Assembly (NCBI RefSeq): GCF_001286805.1
Contig: NZ_CXYV01000002.1
Coordinates: 930,001-994,000, forward strand
Length of the DNA stretch: 64,000 nt
Reading direction: 5' to 3'
DNA from: Kallipyga gabonensis
GTDB lineage: Bacteria > Bacillota > Clostridia > Tissierellales > Peptoniphilaceae
In this document: in pieces, positions 53,579-61,830 of the stretch
Position numbering within the stretch: the stretch's first letter is position 1
Layout: each line of letters opens with the position of its first letter
Program-made: the position numbers and the translations under genes
The notes under the pieces: model-generated
What the model was told of the DNA's origin: nothing
The model's input: only the letters and a program-made list of their open reading frames with translations
The model's database searches: none

Positions 53579-54265
53579 ATGCGGACTTTATCCGGGCCCG
53601 GGAGCTGGCAGCAGATGAGAAAGCTGGCTTTGATCATCATCCTGATCAAGGCGGGGCTCTCCCTGGACTGGAGGGACCCCCAGATGCTCATGGCCGGGGC
53701 CTCCTGCGACGATATCTTCGTCATCGTTCTCTTCACCAGCTTCTTGGAAATGGCCCAGGGACAAGGTGCCCAAGTCATGGATTTCATCAATATCCCGGTC
53801 TCCATCGTCATGGGAATCCTCTTGGGGCTCCTGACAGGTTATGTCCTCCAGGCTTTCTTTGAATGGGCCTATCGTCGGGATCATCTTATTAGGAACAGCG
53901 TGAAGGTCATTCTCGTCATGGCCTTTGCCTTTCTCCTTTTGGTTATTGAAGAAGCTCTGGAGGGAGTGATTGCCGTCTCCGGCTTATTGGCCGTGGTCAG
54001 CATGGTCCTCATGATCAGAAACCGGTCGGAAAAGATGGTGGCCGACCGCTTGTCTGAAAAGTTCGGCAAGCTTTGGTTAGCTGCAGAGCCTGTCCTCTTT
54101 GTCCTGGTCGGAGCAGCAGTCGATATCCGCTATACCTTTGCAGCGGGATTCCCCGTCCTCCTATTGATTGCCTTAGCCCTTCTTTTCCGGTCGGTCGGAG
54201 TTTGGTTGCCCACAAAAAAGCCCCCTCTTTCCATGAAAGAGAGGGTCTTCTGCGTAATTTTCTAA
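53579..54265 (+). pseudogene. Cation:proton antiporter relic with internal deletion
   Basis: A 228-codon frame with strong similarity to the Na+(K+)/H+ antiporter family of clostridia: ALIIILIKAGLSLD, then AGASCDDIFVIVLF, GLLAVVSMV and SEKFGKLWLAAEPVLFVLVG. Intact members are about 400 aa. Here the first helices are missing, about 70-80 residues are absent between GLSLDWRD and PQMLMAGASCDD, and the protein stops at RVFCVIF, before the usual last helices. AAAAGGA precedes ATG 53579, so it might still be translated, but transport is unlikely. Its 3' end also forms the terminator of the convergent gene. Confidence 0.7.
54212..54245 (-). terminator. Terminator of the 54270-54962 gene
   Basis: Minus-strand stem CCTCTCTTTC/AAAGAGGGGG-type hairpin followed by TTTTTT; it lies inside the antiporter relic's coding sequence. 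Confidence 0.65.
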
Positions 54266-54269
54266 AATA

Positions 54270-54962
54270 CTAGTCCTGGATTTCATTCCCGATCTTCCCT
54301 TCATGGACCCAAACATTTTGGTTAGGATCACTGAGATTTGGGTTGATCACGGAATGGATGAACTCGACATCTTCTCCAATATATTCAGCAGGGAATTTGG
54401 CAATGATGCTGACAGAGTTAAGATTTTGGTTGGTATCCTTCATGGTATAGAGATCAGCCGGGAAGTGAACATCTTCGAAGGAAAAAGTGAGATTCACGAT
54501 CTGGTTGGCCTTAAAGTCCACTTCCGTCTCCACCGGGTTCGGAAGGAGATCGTCCGGCTGGTCGCCGTGATAAAAGGATAGCTGGGCTCGGAATTCAGCC
54601 TTACATATTGAGGAAACCATGGTGTCTAAGAGGATCCCTTCCATTCCCGGGAGGGGATGGACTTGAATGGAAGTTATGAGCTTTTTCTCCTCCATGTCAA
54701 ATTGAAGTTCTTCGAGGGAGATAGAACCAACCATGGCCTTTGGAGGGAGAATGTAGGGTTCTTTCCCACTGGGGCTTATTTCCTTGCTTTCCTCAATGGA
54801 ACTTTCTTCGGGGCCTTCTTCCGAATAAGAGGCTTCGACGAGGGTGGAAGTATTTTGGTGGAGTGAGTTATCTTTTTTCTCGCGGGAGATGAGCATGAGG
54901 CTTTCAATGAGAATAATGATCAGGAGACCTCCAATGATGAAGAGGCTTGTCTTTTTTTTCAT
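54270..54962 (-). CDS. Membrane-anchored extracytoplasmic protein, unknown
   Basis: 230 aa. One N-terminal membrane helix (about 8-27, SLFIIGGLLIIILIESLML) after three lysines, an acidic low-complexity linker (about 35-70, Glu/Ser rich), then a beta-rich soluble domain facing outward. No lipobox and no motif I can assign. ATG 54962 has AAAGGAGG five bases upstream. Monocistronic on the minus strand. Confidence 0.75.
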   Translation of the reverse strand: MKKKTSLFIIGGLLIIILIESLMLISREKKDNSLHQNTSTLVEASYSEEGPEESSIEESKEISPSGKEPYILPPKAMVGSISLEELQFDMEEKKLITSIQVHPLPGMEGILLDTMVSSICKAEFRAQLSFYHGDQPDDLLPNPVETEVDFKANQIVNLTFSFEDVHFPADLYTMKDTNQNLNSVSIIAKFPAEYIGEDVEFIHSVINPNLSDPNQNVWVHEGKIGNEIQD

Positions 54963-55110
54963 CACGTCCTCCTTTCTGCAGTGGACAAACGATTCCTTTT
55001 TTTTATTATACCTTTTTCGGGAAAGTAAAACAATTCTGGGAAAAATACCAGGGCCGAGGTTTTTCTCTGGTAAAATGATAAAGATAAATTGGAAAAAAGG
55101 AGGAATCGCA

Positions 55111-55611
55111 ATGAGGAAAAAGGGAAACTATCAAACCATCACCCATCCATTGGATCCTGTCTTTCGGGAAGATTCCCGAATCCTCATCCTGGGTTCCTTT
55201 CCCTCCGTGAAAACCAGGGAATATGGATTCTTTTATGGCCACCCTCAAAACCGCTTTTGGCCCTTAATGGAGATCCTTTTCGAAGAGGCGGTCGGGTTGA
55301 CTCCGGAAAAGAAGAAGGCCTTTCTACTCCGTCAGGGAATCGCTCTTTATGATGCTATTTACCAGTGTGATATTATTGGGTCAAGCGACGCCTCTGTGAA
55401 AAATGTAATCCCGGCCGACCTGGAGAAGATTGTCCGGGTGGCAAAGATTACCCGGGTTTATTGTAACGGGGGAACCGCTTACAAGTATTATCAGAAATAC
55501 CAAGCAAAACAGCTGGATATGGAGGGGGTTCGTTTGCCCTCGACCAGTCCTGCCAATGCCCGCTACCGGTTGAAAGATCTGGTTGAAGCCTGGTCACAGA
55601 TCACGTCATAG
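55111..55611 (+). CDS. DNA-deoxyinosine (hypoxanthine) glycosylase, UDG family 6
   Basis: 166 aa. Removes hypoxanthine, the product of adenine deamination, from DNA. The uracil-DNA-glycosylase-fold motif 1 reads ILILGSFPSVKTRE with GFFYGHPQNRFWPLM, and motif 2 is LPSTSPANARYR. The short length and lack of a catalytic Asp in the usual GxDP motif fit the HDG family. ATG 55111 has AAGGAGG upstream. Cytoplasmic, base-excision repair. Confidence 0.9.
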   Translation: MRKKGNYQTITHPLDPVFREDSRILILGSFPSVKTREYGFFYGHPQNRFWPLMEILFEEAVGLTPEKKKAFLLRQGIALYDAIYQCDIIGSSDASVKNVIPADLEKIVRVAKITRVYCNGGTAYKYYQKYQAKQLDMEGVRLPSTSPANARYRLKDLVEAWSQITS

Positions 55612-55630
55612 AGAAAGGAAAAATCGCTTC

Positions 55631-56386
55631 ATGGAACAGCCAAAAGGATACCTATCCTACCTGGAAAAATTGGATAAGGAAGACTCCTTCCTCCGTCTCC
55701 AGGCCTATAATACAGGGAACTTGATCTTAGTGAATTCGCCGGGTATGCGGATTCTTAAAACTTGCCTTTCCATCCTTCTCTGCTTGACGGTAGACTATAT
55801 CAGGCAAGCCTCCAACTTTTATGATGCCTCCATCGCCACAATTGTTACCCTGAGACAGGATACAAAAAGGACCTGGAAAGCAGGATTTTTTCGAGTTCTG
55901 GGGACTTTTGCCGCCGGGATTTATGCATCATGTTTTGTAACGATTCTTTCCAACTATACGAACTTGGAGCGTTATTCATTACCTTACCTCCTTCTTGTGG
56001 GTCTTTTTGTGATCCCTTTGATGCAAGTCCTGGTTTTATTGAAACAGAAGGATACTGTCACCATTGCGACCATCGTCTTTCTTCTGATCTGCGTATCGGA
56101 TTCGGCAAATAAACAGCCGGTGGTTTATGCTATGACCCGCGTGTTGAATAATATCATCGGTGTCATTATTGCCCTGTTTATCAACTGGTTTCCTCCTCTC
56201 AACAAGATGGGGGATCGTTACGATAAACATCGTCAGAGGGCCTATATCAATGCCGACCTGATCCAGGTCCGCCTGGGCGAGCTGGAAGAAGAATTGGCAA
56301 AAAAAGAAGAGATACTCCGTGCTAATGCGAATAAGGGACAAGGCACAGGGTCATCTTCCGGCATCAATAAGGGAAAGGGGGAGTGA
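55631..56386 (+). CDS. Aromatic-acid exporter (ArAE/DUF939) family membrane protein
   Basis: 251 aa. Residues about 40-190 contain four to six hydrophobic helices typical of the FUSC/ArAE_1 superfamily (LKTCLSILLCLTVDYI, ATIVTLRQDTKRTWKAG with the conserved polar turn, RVLNNIIGVIIALFINW). A soluble C-terminal tail is helical and ends in a Gly/Ser/Lys-rich stretch. ATG 55631 has AGAAAGGAAA upstream. The folD start overlaps its stop (TGATG), so they are co-transcribed. The substrate is unknown. Confidence 0.75.
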   Translation: MEQPKGYLSYLEKLDKEDSFLRLQAYNTGNLILVNSPGMRILKTCLSILLCLTVDYIRQASNFYDASIATIVTLRQDTKRTWKAGFFRVLGTFAAGIYASCFVTILSNYTNLERYSLPYLLLVGLFVIPLMQVLVLLKQKDTVTIATIVFLLICVSDSANKQPVVYAMTRVLNNIIGVIIALFINWFPPLNKMGDRYDKHRQRAYINADLIQVRLGELEEELAKKEEILRANANKGQGTGSSSGINKGKGE

Positions 56387-57252
56387 TGGCAAAGCTATTG
56401 CGTGCAAAGGAGGTCAACCGAGGGATAGAAGCCGGTTGGCAGATGGATCTTCAGAAACTGAAGGAAGAAGGAGTCACGCCCAAGTTGGCTATGGTTCGCT
56501 TGGGCACAAAGGGTCCCGACCTCTCCTATGAAAAGGGAATTATTAAAAAGATGGACAGCTATGGCCTTGCCTATGAGGCAGTGGTCTTTCCCGAGGATGT
56601 GGATGAGGATAGGCTCATCCAAAGCCTGGAGGCCCTGGGTCGGGACTCGGAGATTCACGGCATTCTTCTTTTTCAGCCCCTTCCGGAGGGAATGGATGAA
56701 AGGAGAGTCAAGGAGGCCATCAATCCGATCAAGGACGTGGACTGTGCCACAGCCTATAACCTGGGAGCAACGATGGCGGGCTGGCCGGACGGCTATGCCT
56801 ACTGTGCACCGGCCGCCGTCATGGAGGTTCTGAAGTTTTATGGGATTCCGGTGAAGGGAAAGAATGTTTGCATCATCGGATCCGGTCTTGTCGTGGGCAA
56901 GCCCTTGGCCATGCTCCTGGTCAATGCTTTGGCCACTGTCTCTCTGACCAATGTCTTTACCGAAGATGTGTCTCTCTTTTCCAGGAAGGCGGATATTCTG
57001 ATTTCCGCAGCCGGGGTACCTGGTCTGGTGGATGAGACCTATGTCCGGGAGGGCCAGGTGGTCATTGACGTGGGAACGACCTACGAAGGGGGAAAGCTTA
57101 AGGGAGATGTCAACCGGGAGAAGGTGGAGCCTATCGTGGCGGCCCTGACCCCAACGCCTGGAGGAATTTCCGGGATTACAACGACCATTCTTGCCCAACA
57201 CCTGATTCAAGCAGCCAAAGAATTAACTTTTGGAGGAAGGAGAGAAAAATGA
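56386..57252 (+). CDS. folD: Methylene-THF dehydrogenase/cyclohydrolase
   Basis: 288 aa bifunctional enzyme interconverting 5,10-methylene-, methenyl- and 10-formyl-THF; with Fhs it supplies one-carbon units. GILLFQPLPEGMD, the NADP-binding IIGSGLVVGKPLAMLL, and the C-terminal TPTPGGISGITTTIL are diagnostic. The catalytic YxxxK is shifted (SYEKGIIKK), as in a clostridial subgroup. It overlaps the upstream gene by one base and the downstream gene by four (ATGA). Confidence 0.95.
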   Translation: MAKLLRAKEVNRGIEAGWQMDLQKLKEEGVTPKLAMVRLGTKGPDLSYEKGIIKKMDSYGLAYEAVVFPEDVDEDRLIQSLEALGRDSEIHGILLFQPLPEGMDERRVKEAINPIKDVDCATAYNLGATMAGWPDGYAYCAPAAVMEVLKFYGIPVKGKNVCIIGSGLVVGKPLAMLLVNALATVSLTNVFTEDVSLFSRKADILISAAGVPGLVDETYVREGQVVIDVGTTYEGGKLKGDVNREKVEPIVAALTPTPGGISGITTTILAQHLIQAAKELTFGGRREK

Positions 57253-57923
57253 TGATTGCCGTAGTGGCCGGAACACCGGTCGATACAAAAATGGGGGTAG
57301 CTATCATGGAAAAGGAGGGCTATGAGACCCTTTCTTATCCTATGGCCAAGACGCCTGAGGACCAGACCCAGCTCCAATATTTTTCCCAGGAAGACTTAGA
57401 CCGGGCTTTCCAGGACAGGATTAGCCAGGCCAAAGAAAAGGGAGCTCAAGGGGTCTACATCAACTGCAACTCCTTATCTGCTTCCCTCCATTATCAAGAG
57501 GCGGAGGAGAAGATCGGTCTCCCCATCATTACGCCGCTGGAAACCTACCGGAATTTGCCCAAGGACTTAACTTCGGTCGTTGTCCTTGCTGCCAATGGAG
57601 TTTCGGCCTACAGTGTTGATGAGATCATCCGTGAGAGCCAGCCGGACATTAAGACGGTTTGCATGGGTAATCTCTCTATCGTTGAATCCATAGAAAAAGA
57701 GAAGGACAGTTCGGACATCGTCCGTGACCTCAACCTCAAGGGCCTTCTCTCTTATTTCGAAGGAATTCAGGATCCTGATTACCGGGTAGATGCTATTATC
57801 CTGGCCTGCACCCACTTCCCTTATATTAAGGAAGCTCTGCAAAAGGAAACTACTATTCCCATCATTGATCCAAAGGATGATATGGTAAACCGCTTAAAGC
57901 AGGCCTTAAAGGCCAGAAAATAG
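57249..57923 (+). CDS. Asp/Glu racemase-superfamily protein
   Basis: 224 aa. Two cysteines in the racemase positions are visible: YINCNSLSA and ILACTHFPY, about 105 residues apart, the second in the glutamate racemase-like CTHFP motif. It is shorter than MurI (about 265 aa) and has an unusual N-terminus (VVAGTPVDTKMG), so amino-acid or hydantoin racemase are alternatives to glutamate racemase. Coupled to folD by an ATGA overlap. Substrate not assignable. Confidence 0.7.
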   Translation: MMIAVVAGTPVDTKMGVAIMEKEGYETLSYPMAKTPEDQTQLQYFSQEDLDRAFQDRISQAKEKGAQGVYINCNSLSASLHYQEAEEKIGLPIITPLETYRNLPKDLTSVVVLAANGVSAYSVDEIIRESQPDIKTVCMGNLSIVESIEKEKDSSDIVRDLNLKGLLSYFEGIQDPDYRVDAIILACTHFPYIKEALQKETTIPIIDPKDDMVNRLKQALKARK

Positions 57924-57968
57924 ACCGTCATTTCCCTCCCTTCGTCCATCTGTGAAAAGGAAAAAACG

Positions 57969-58775
57969 ATGAGAAAAACCAAGTCCGATCATAATAGAAC
58001 CCTTTTTATCCTATCTGTTTTTATTCTCGCAGGTCTTTTGCTTGTCTCCTTTCTATTAATAAGGGAGATACTACGCCCAAGTCCCTTTTCCGGGTCTCTT
58101 GGTAAAGGGGACTTCTCCAGTGGGGTAGAGTCCCGAAAAAAGCCGGACGATGGGTCGTCTTCCAATGAAAATGAACTCAATAATCAGGGTCCGGGCCGGG
58201 ATCTGGTTATCATGGAGGACAGTAAATCGGACATTCCTCGTTCCTTCTTGAAGCTTCGGCCGAAAATTCTGGATGACGAAGAAAAGGCAATGGCGGTTCC
58301 TTATCTCATGCAGAAGGATGGGCGATGGAGCCAGCGTGGCATGGGGGAATCCACACTAGGAGAAGCCGGCTGCGGACCCACCTGCATGGCCATGGTGGCC
58401 ATGTCCGTGACCCGAAATTATGCCTTGACCCCCGATCTGGTGGCGGATGAGCTTTTAGCAGGGAACTATTATGTGGAAGAGGTTGGGACCAAGTGGACCT
58501 ATATGAATGAAGCCCCTGCCAAGTATGGCTTCCACGGGGAGGAAATCGGCAACCGACCGGAAGATATTTTGAGAGAGTTGGACCGGGGCCGGGTCTTGAT
58601 TGCCTCGGTGAAACCGGGCGATTTCACTAACCAAGGCCACTTCATTGTCCTGGCGGGAAAGGAAGGGGATCAGATCCGGGTTCAGGATCCTAATTCCTGG
58701 CAAAGAACTCAGCAAACCTGGTCACAGGAACGACTCTTTCCCCAAATCAAAAATGCCTGGTCCTACTATAAATAG
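57969..58775 (+). CDS. Membrane-anchored C39-like peptidase
   Basis: 268 aa. One N-terminal membrane helix (about 11-32), a Ser/Asn/Glu-rich spacer (about 45-90), then a C39-like papain fold: VPYLMQKDGRW, nucleophile Cys in AGCGPTCMAM, His in GHFIVLAGKEG and Asp in VQDPNSW. It probably acts outside the membrane on peptides or peptidoglycan-linked substrates. GAAAAGGAAA precedes the ATG, 45 bases after the racemase-like gene. There is no bacteriocin exporter next to it. Confidence 0.8.
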   Translation: MRKTKSDHNRTLFILSVFILAGLLLVSFLLIREILRPSPFSGSLGKGDFSSGVESRKKPDDGSSSNENELNNQGPGRDLVIMEDSKSDIPRSFLKLRPKILDDEEKAMAVPYLMQKDGRWSQRGMGESTLGEAGCGPTCMAMVAMSVTRNYALTPDLVADELLAGNYYVEEVGTKWTYMNEAPAKYGFHGEEIGNRPEDILRELDRGRVLIASVKPGDFTNQGHFIVLAGKEGDQIRVQDPNSWQRTQQTWSQERLFPQIKNAWSYYK

Positions 58776-58778
58776 GAA

Positions 58779-58819
58779 AAAGGCTGTGTGGAGCATTCTG
58801 CTCCACACAGCCTTTGTTT
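58779..58819 (+). terminator. Terminator between the C39-like gene and the hydrogenase
   Basis: Sixteen-base-pair stem AAAGGCTGTGTGGAGC/GCTCCACACAGCCTTT with a short loop, reaching the stop codon of the convergent hydrogenase gene; it can serve both directions. Confidence 0.85.
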
Positions 58820-60342
58820 TATTTCGTAGCTGGTTTATATACGGGCTTATCTTCTTCCGGAATATTGGAGTTGTCAGCCGGTGATTTGAAGGGGGAGGCT
58901 TGGGAAAAAGCCACATTGGCCTTCCGAGCCCGATGACGGGGAACAACGATGCCGGGTCCACCGATACATCCCTTTTCACAGGCCATACCTTCCAGGAGGT
59001 GGCCTTTTTTAATGCCGGCCTTGGCCAGACGCATGAGCTTGACGCATTCGTGGAGACCTTCTGCATTGTCAACGAAAATCTTACGATCGGGTTCCAGCTC
59101 GTGGACCCGGTCAACCACAGCCTTGGCAACGCCTCCGGCTACGCCGTAGCCACGACCGGTTTGGGAGGCATCCTCCCAGACATCATCGGTTTCGATGGCC
59201 GAAGGTTCAATATCCTTGGCAACGAACATGCCGAGGAGTTCCTCATAGGTGATGACAAAGTCAACATAGTGCTTGACATTTTCCTGGAGGGCTTCCAACT
59301 TCTTGGAAATGCAGGGGCCGATGAAGACCACCTTTGCATCCGGATGGTCCTTTTTGATCTGCATGGCCGTGTAGATCATGGGTGTGGATGAGTCGGAGAT
59401 GAGGTCATTTTCCGTAGGGAAGTTCTTCTGGACCATGAGCTTCCAGGAATAACAGCAGGAGGTACCCATATAGGCCCTTTCCTTAGGAACGGTTTCGATG
59501 AACTCTTCCGCCTCGTTCATGGTGGTGAGGTCAGCACCCAATCCCACTTCGACCACATCCTTAAAGCCCAACTCCTTGATTGCTGCCTTGACCTGGGGGG
59601 GCTTAGTCAGGGCACCGAATTGGCCGGTAAAGGAAGGAGCAATGATGGCATAGTGGTCATGGCCCTCCTTCATATTTTTAATAACCTGGTAGATCTGGGA
59701 CTTATCGGCGATGGCTCCGAAGGGACAGGCGGTGATGCACTGGCCACAGGAGACGCACTTGTCCGGGTTGATGGTCGCCCGGTTGAGATAGTCGGATTCG
59801 ATGGCCTGAACTCCACAAGCATCCTCACAGGGGCGACCGGTTTCAACGATCGCACCATAGGGGCATTCCTTAACGCATTTCTTACACTTGATGCACTTGT
59901 CCTGGTTAAGATCCATCTTATCCTTGCCGGTGGAAATCGCATTTTTCGGACATACATTCATACAGGGGTGGGCAAGGCACTTCCGGCAATTGTCCGTGAT
60001 GGTGATGTGGGTCGTGGGGCAGGCCTCGCAGGCAATTTTGATGACGGAAACCAGGGGAGGCTGGTAGACTCTTTTTGCCACATCGACTTCTTCCAGACCA
60101 TCGGTAATATCATTGGTGTCCGCTGCCGTGCGGGCGTCCAGTCCCAGGGCCATCCGGAGTCTTTCCCCGTAAACAGCTCTTTCCCGGAAGATATTCTCCC
60201 GGTAAGAGGCAACCTCTCCGGGGAGGGCCTCATAAGTCTCATGTCCAATGTTATGTAAGTCATCATCCTCATAGGCCATCCGGGCAATAGCGGCGAAGGC
60301 CATACGACGGATATTGAGAACGTCTACATACGATGACTTCAT
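58819..60342 (-). CDS. [FeFe] hydrogenase, group B-like monomeric
   Basis: 507 aa, cytoplasmic. Iron-sulfur clusters are bound by cysteine groups at about 119-131, 150-160, 172-176 and 196-206. The H-cluster motifs are TSCC (294-297, in GTSCCYSW), PC (343-344, in GPCISKK) and EGMACEKGCIGG (C455, C459). The L1 Cys-Cys and the overall length fit group B, whose function is thought to be redox balancing or ferredoxin-linked H2 turnover. GAAAAGGAG precedes the ATG, and the start overlaps the stop of the [2Fe-2S] gene by four bases. Maturases HydE/F/G are not in the window. Confidence 0.93.
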   Translation of the reverse strand: MKSSYVDVLNIRRMAFAAIARMAYEDDDLHNIGHETYEALPGEVASYRENIFRERAVYGERLRMALGLDARTAADTNDITDGLEEVDVAKRVYQPPLVSVIKIACEACPTTHITITDNCRKCLAHPCMNVCPKNAISTGKDKMDLNQDKCIKCKKCVKECPYGAIVETGRPCEDACGVQAIESDYLNRATINPDKCVSCGQCITACPFGAIADKSQIYQVIKNMKEGHDHYAIIAPSFTGQFGALTKPPQVKAAIKELGFKDVVEVGLGADLTTMNEAEEFIETVPKERAYMGTSCCYSWKLMVQKNFPTENDLISDSSTPMIYTAMQIKKDHPDAKVVFIGPCISKKLEALQENVKHYVDFVITYEELLGMFVAKDIEPSAIETDDVWEDASQTGRGYGVAGGVAKAVVDRVHELEPDRKIFVDNAEGLHECVKLMRLAKAGIKKGHLLEGMACEKGCIGGPGIVVPRHRARKANVAFSQASPFKSPADNSNIPEEDKPVYKPATK

Positions 60343-60611
60343 GCTTTCTCCTTTTCCAACCCATTCAAGATCGCTTCCATCAATTCAGGGACCTTGGCAT
60401 TTTCGAAAGGTACATCATCGACGAAAACAAGGGGGGAAACTTTTTTCTCTTTACAACGTCGGTCGCAACGTATAATTTCAATGTTGAGGACCGCATCGGC
60501 GGGAATTCCGGGATAGTCGTGAAGATTTTCCTGAAGATCCTCTAAACTTTCAATGATGCCACTGGCTCCGTAGAGGGTGCACTTGGCACCGGTACAAATT
60601 TTTACATCCAT
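60339..60611 (-). CDS. Thioredoxin-like [2Fe-2S] ferredoxin (NuoE C-terminal type)
   Basis: 90 aa. Cysteines at C6 and C11 (ICTGAKC) and later CDRRC match the CxxxxC...CxxxC pattern of thioredoxin-like [2Fe-2S] proteins (NuoE/HydC C-terminal domain). It is the first gene of a two-gene minus-strand operon with the hydrogenase (ATGA overlap) and is the likely electron-transfer partner. Start ATG 60611 has a weak ribosome site. Confidence 0.85.
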   Translation of the reverse strand: MDVKICTGAKCTLYGASGIIESLEDLQENLHDYPGIPADAVLNIEIIRCDRRCKEKKVSPLVFVDDVPFENAKVPELMEAILNGLEKEKA

Positions 60612-60731
60612 GCTTACACCAACTTTCTTTCATATTGATAAAACACTCCATTTCTATTCTATCAAGAATTGATCGGAAAAGCTCCTCAGTACCGGGAATT
60701 TTTTCTTAAAAGGCCAAAGAGAGACTTGGAT

Positions 60732-60760
60732 TTTACGCTGGACTTCCGGTGTCTTATAAT
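60732..60760 (+). promoter_or_regulatory. Promoter of the NitT/TauT-type importer operon
   Basis: -35 TTTACG (60732-60737), 17-base spacer, -10 TATAAT (60755-60760), 32 bases before the binding-protein start. I saw no riboswitch in the short leader. Confidence 0.7.
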
Positions 60761-60792
60761 AGAGGGGTCAATGAAAGGAAGGAGTCCTTACT

Positions 60793-61791
60793 ATGAAAAA
60801 AAGAAATAATAGATTGGCAATAAAGACAGTAAGTATATTTTTTGTCTTCTTGCTGATTATCACGGCTTGCGGTCCCCGGGAACCTCAGGCATCCATCAAT
60901 ATGGTTGCTCTTAAGGGCCCGACCTCCATGGGCCTGTCCAAGCTCCTCAAAGACCAGAAAGAGGGGAAGTCAAAGAGTTTATCCTCTTACACGATTGTGG
61001 ACAGCCCTGACCAGGCGGTGACTGCCTTAGTTAATGGAGAAGCGGACCTGGCTACGGTCCCCTCCAATGTTGCCGCTCTTCTTTACCAAAAACTAAATGG
61101 AGATGTCCAGGTTCTTCATATCAACACTCTGGGCGTTCTCTATATCCTTGATCCCCAAGGTCGGGTGAAAAGCCTGGAGGATCTGAAGGGAAAGACGCTT
61201 TACGCTTCGGGCAAAGGGGCCAGTCCGGAATATGTTTTATCCTATCTTTTGGACGAGAAGGGAATTGATCGAAAGTCGGTCAAGATTGAGTGGGAACAGG
61301 ACCATACCCAGGCCCTTCAAGCCTTGGCTAAGGATCCGGATGCCCTTGCTCTTCTCCCTCAGCCCTTTGTGACCGTTGCCCAGACCAAGATGAAAAATTT
61401 GAAAGTGGCTTTGGATTTGACCAAGGAGTGGGACAAGGTTCAGGAAGGAAAGAATCCCACCTCAGCCCTTGTCATGGGAGTGACTCTTGCCCGCAAGTCC
61501 TTTGTGGATAAGAATAAGGCTCTTATCGATAGGTATCTGGAAGAGGCCCATGAATCCTTAAACTATGTCGTGAATCATCCCCAGGAAGCCGCCCGGATTA
61601 TCGGAGAGGACTTAGGTATTATGAAAGCACCGATTGCGGAGAAGGCCTTACCTTATTGCAACCTCGTTTATATTGATGGCCAGGAAATGAAAGATAAGTT
61701 GGGGGGATTCCTTTCCGTCCTCTTTAAGGAAAATCCTAAATCCCTGGGAGGTCAAATTCCCGGTGAGGATTTTTACTATTTTGCCAAATAG
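60793..61791 (+). CDS. NitT/TauT-type ABC solute-binding lipoprotein
   Basis: 332 aa. Signal peptide with lipobox ITAC (Cys about 27). The SsuA/THI5-like fold is indicated by VALKGPTSMGLSKLL, EADLATVPSNVAALL, LEDLKGKTLYASGKGASPE and the tail ALPYCNLVYIDG. Such proteins bind sulfonates, nitrate, thiamine precursors or similar compounds; the ligand here cannot be told. AAGGAAGGAG precedes the ATG. The fused permease-ATPase gene follows after 39 bases. Confidence 0.88.
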   Translation: MKKRNNRLAIKTVSIFFVFLLIITACGPREPQASINMVALKGPTSMGLSKLLKDQKEGKSKSLSSYTIVDSPDQAVTALVNGEADLATVPSNVAALLYQKLNGDVQVLHINTLGVLYILDPQGRVKSLEDLKGKTLYASGKGASPEYVLSYLLDEKGIDRKSVKIEWEQDHTQALQALAKDPDALALLPQPFVTVAQTKMKNLKVALDLTKEWDKVQEGKNPTSALVMGVTLARKSFVDKNKALIDRYLEEAHESLNYVVNHPQEAARIIGEDLGIMKAPIAEKALPYCNLVYIDGQEMKDKLGGFLSVLFKENPKSLGGQIPGEDFYYFAK

Positions 61792-61830
61792 GAGTCTTCA
61801 TCTTATTGACAAGCAGGAAGAGGGGGAGGG

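Noticed and set aside
56395-57210. Antisense open frame of 271 codons over folD
   Set aside because: folD is unmistakable and overlaps its neighbours tightly; the antisense frame is a composition effect.
57969-58775. Bacteriocin-processing peptidase
   Set aside because: The C39-like fold is there, but no ABC exporter domain, precursor with double glycine, or immunity gene is adjacent.
59620-60258. Plus-strand open frame of 212 codons over the hydrogenase
   Set aside because: Shadow of Cys-rich hydrogenase codons; no ribosome site.
60612-60731. Rex or other operator upstream of the hydrogenase genes
   Set aside because: TTGATA...TATCAA is an inverted repeat with short arms and a 19-base gap, but does not match the Rex pattern and may be chance in AT-rich DNA.
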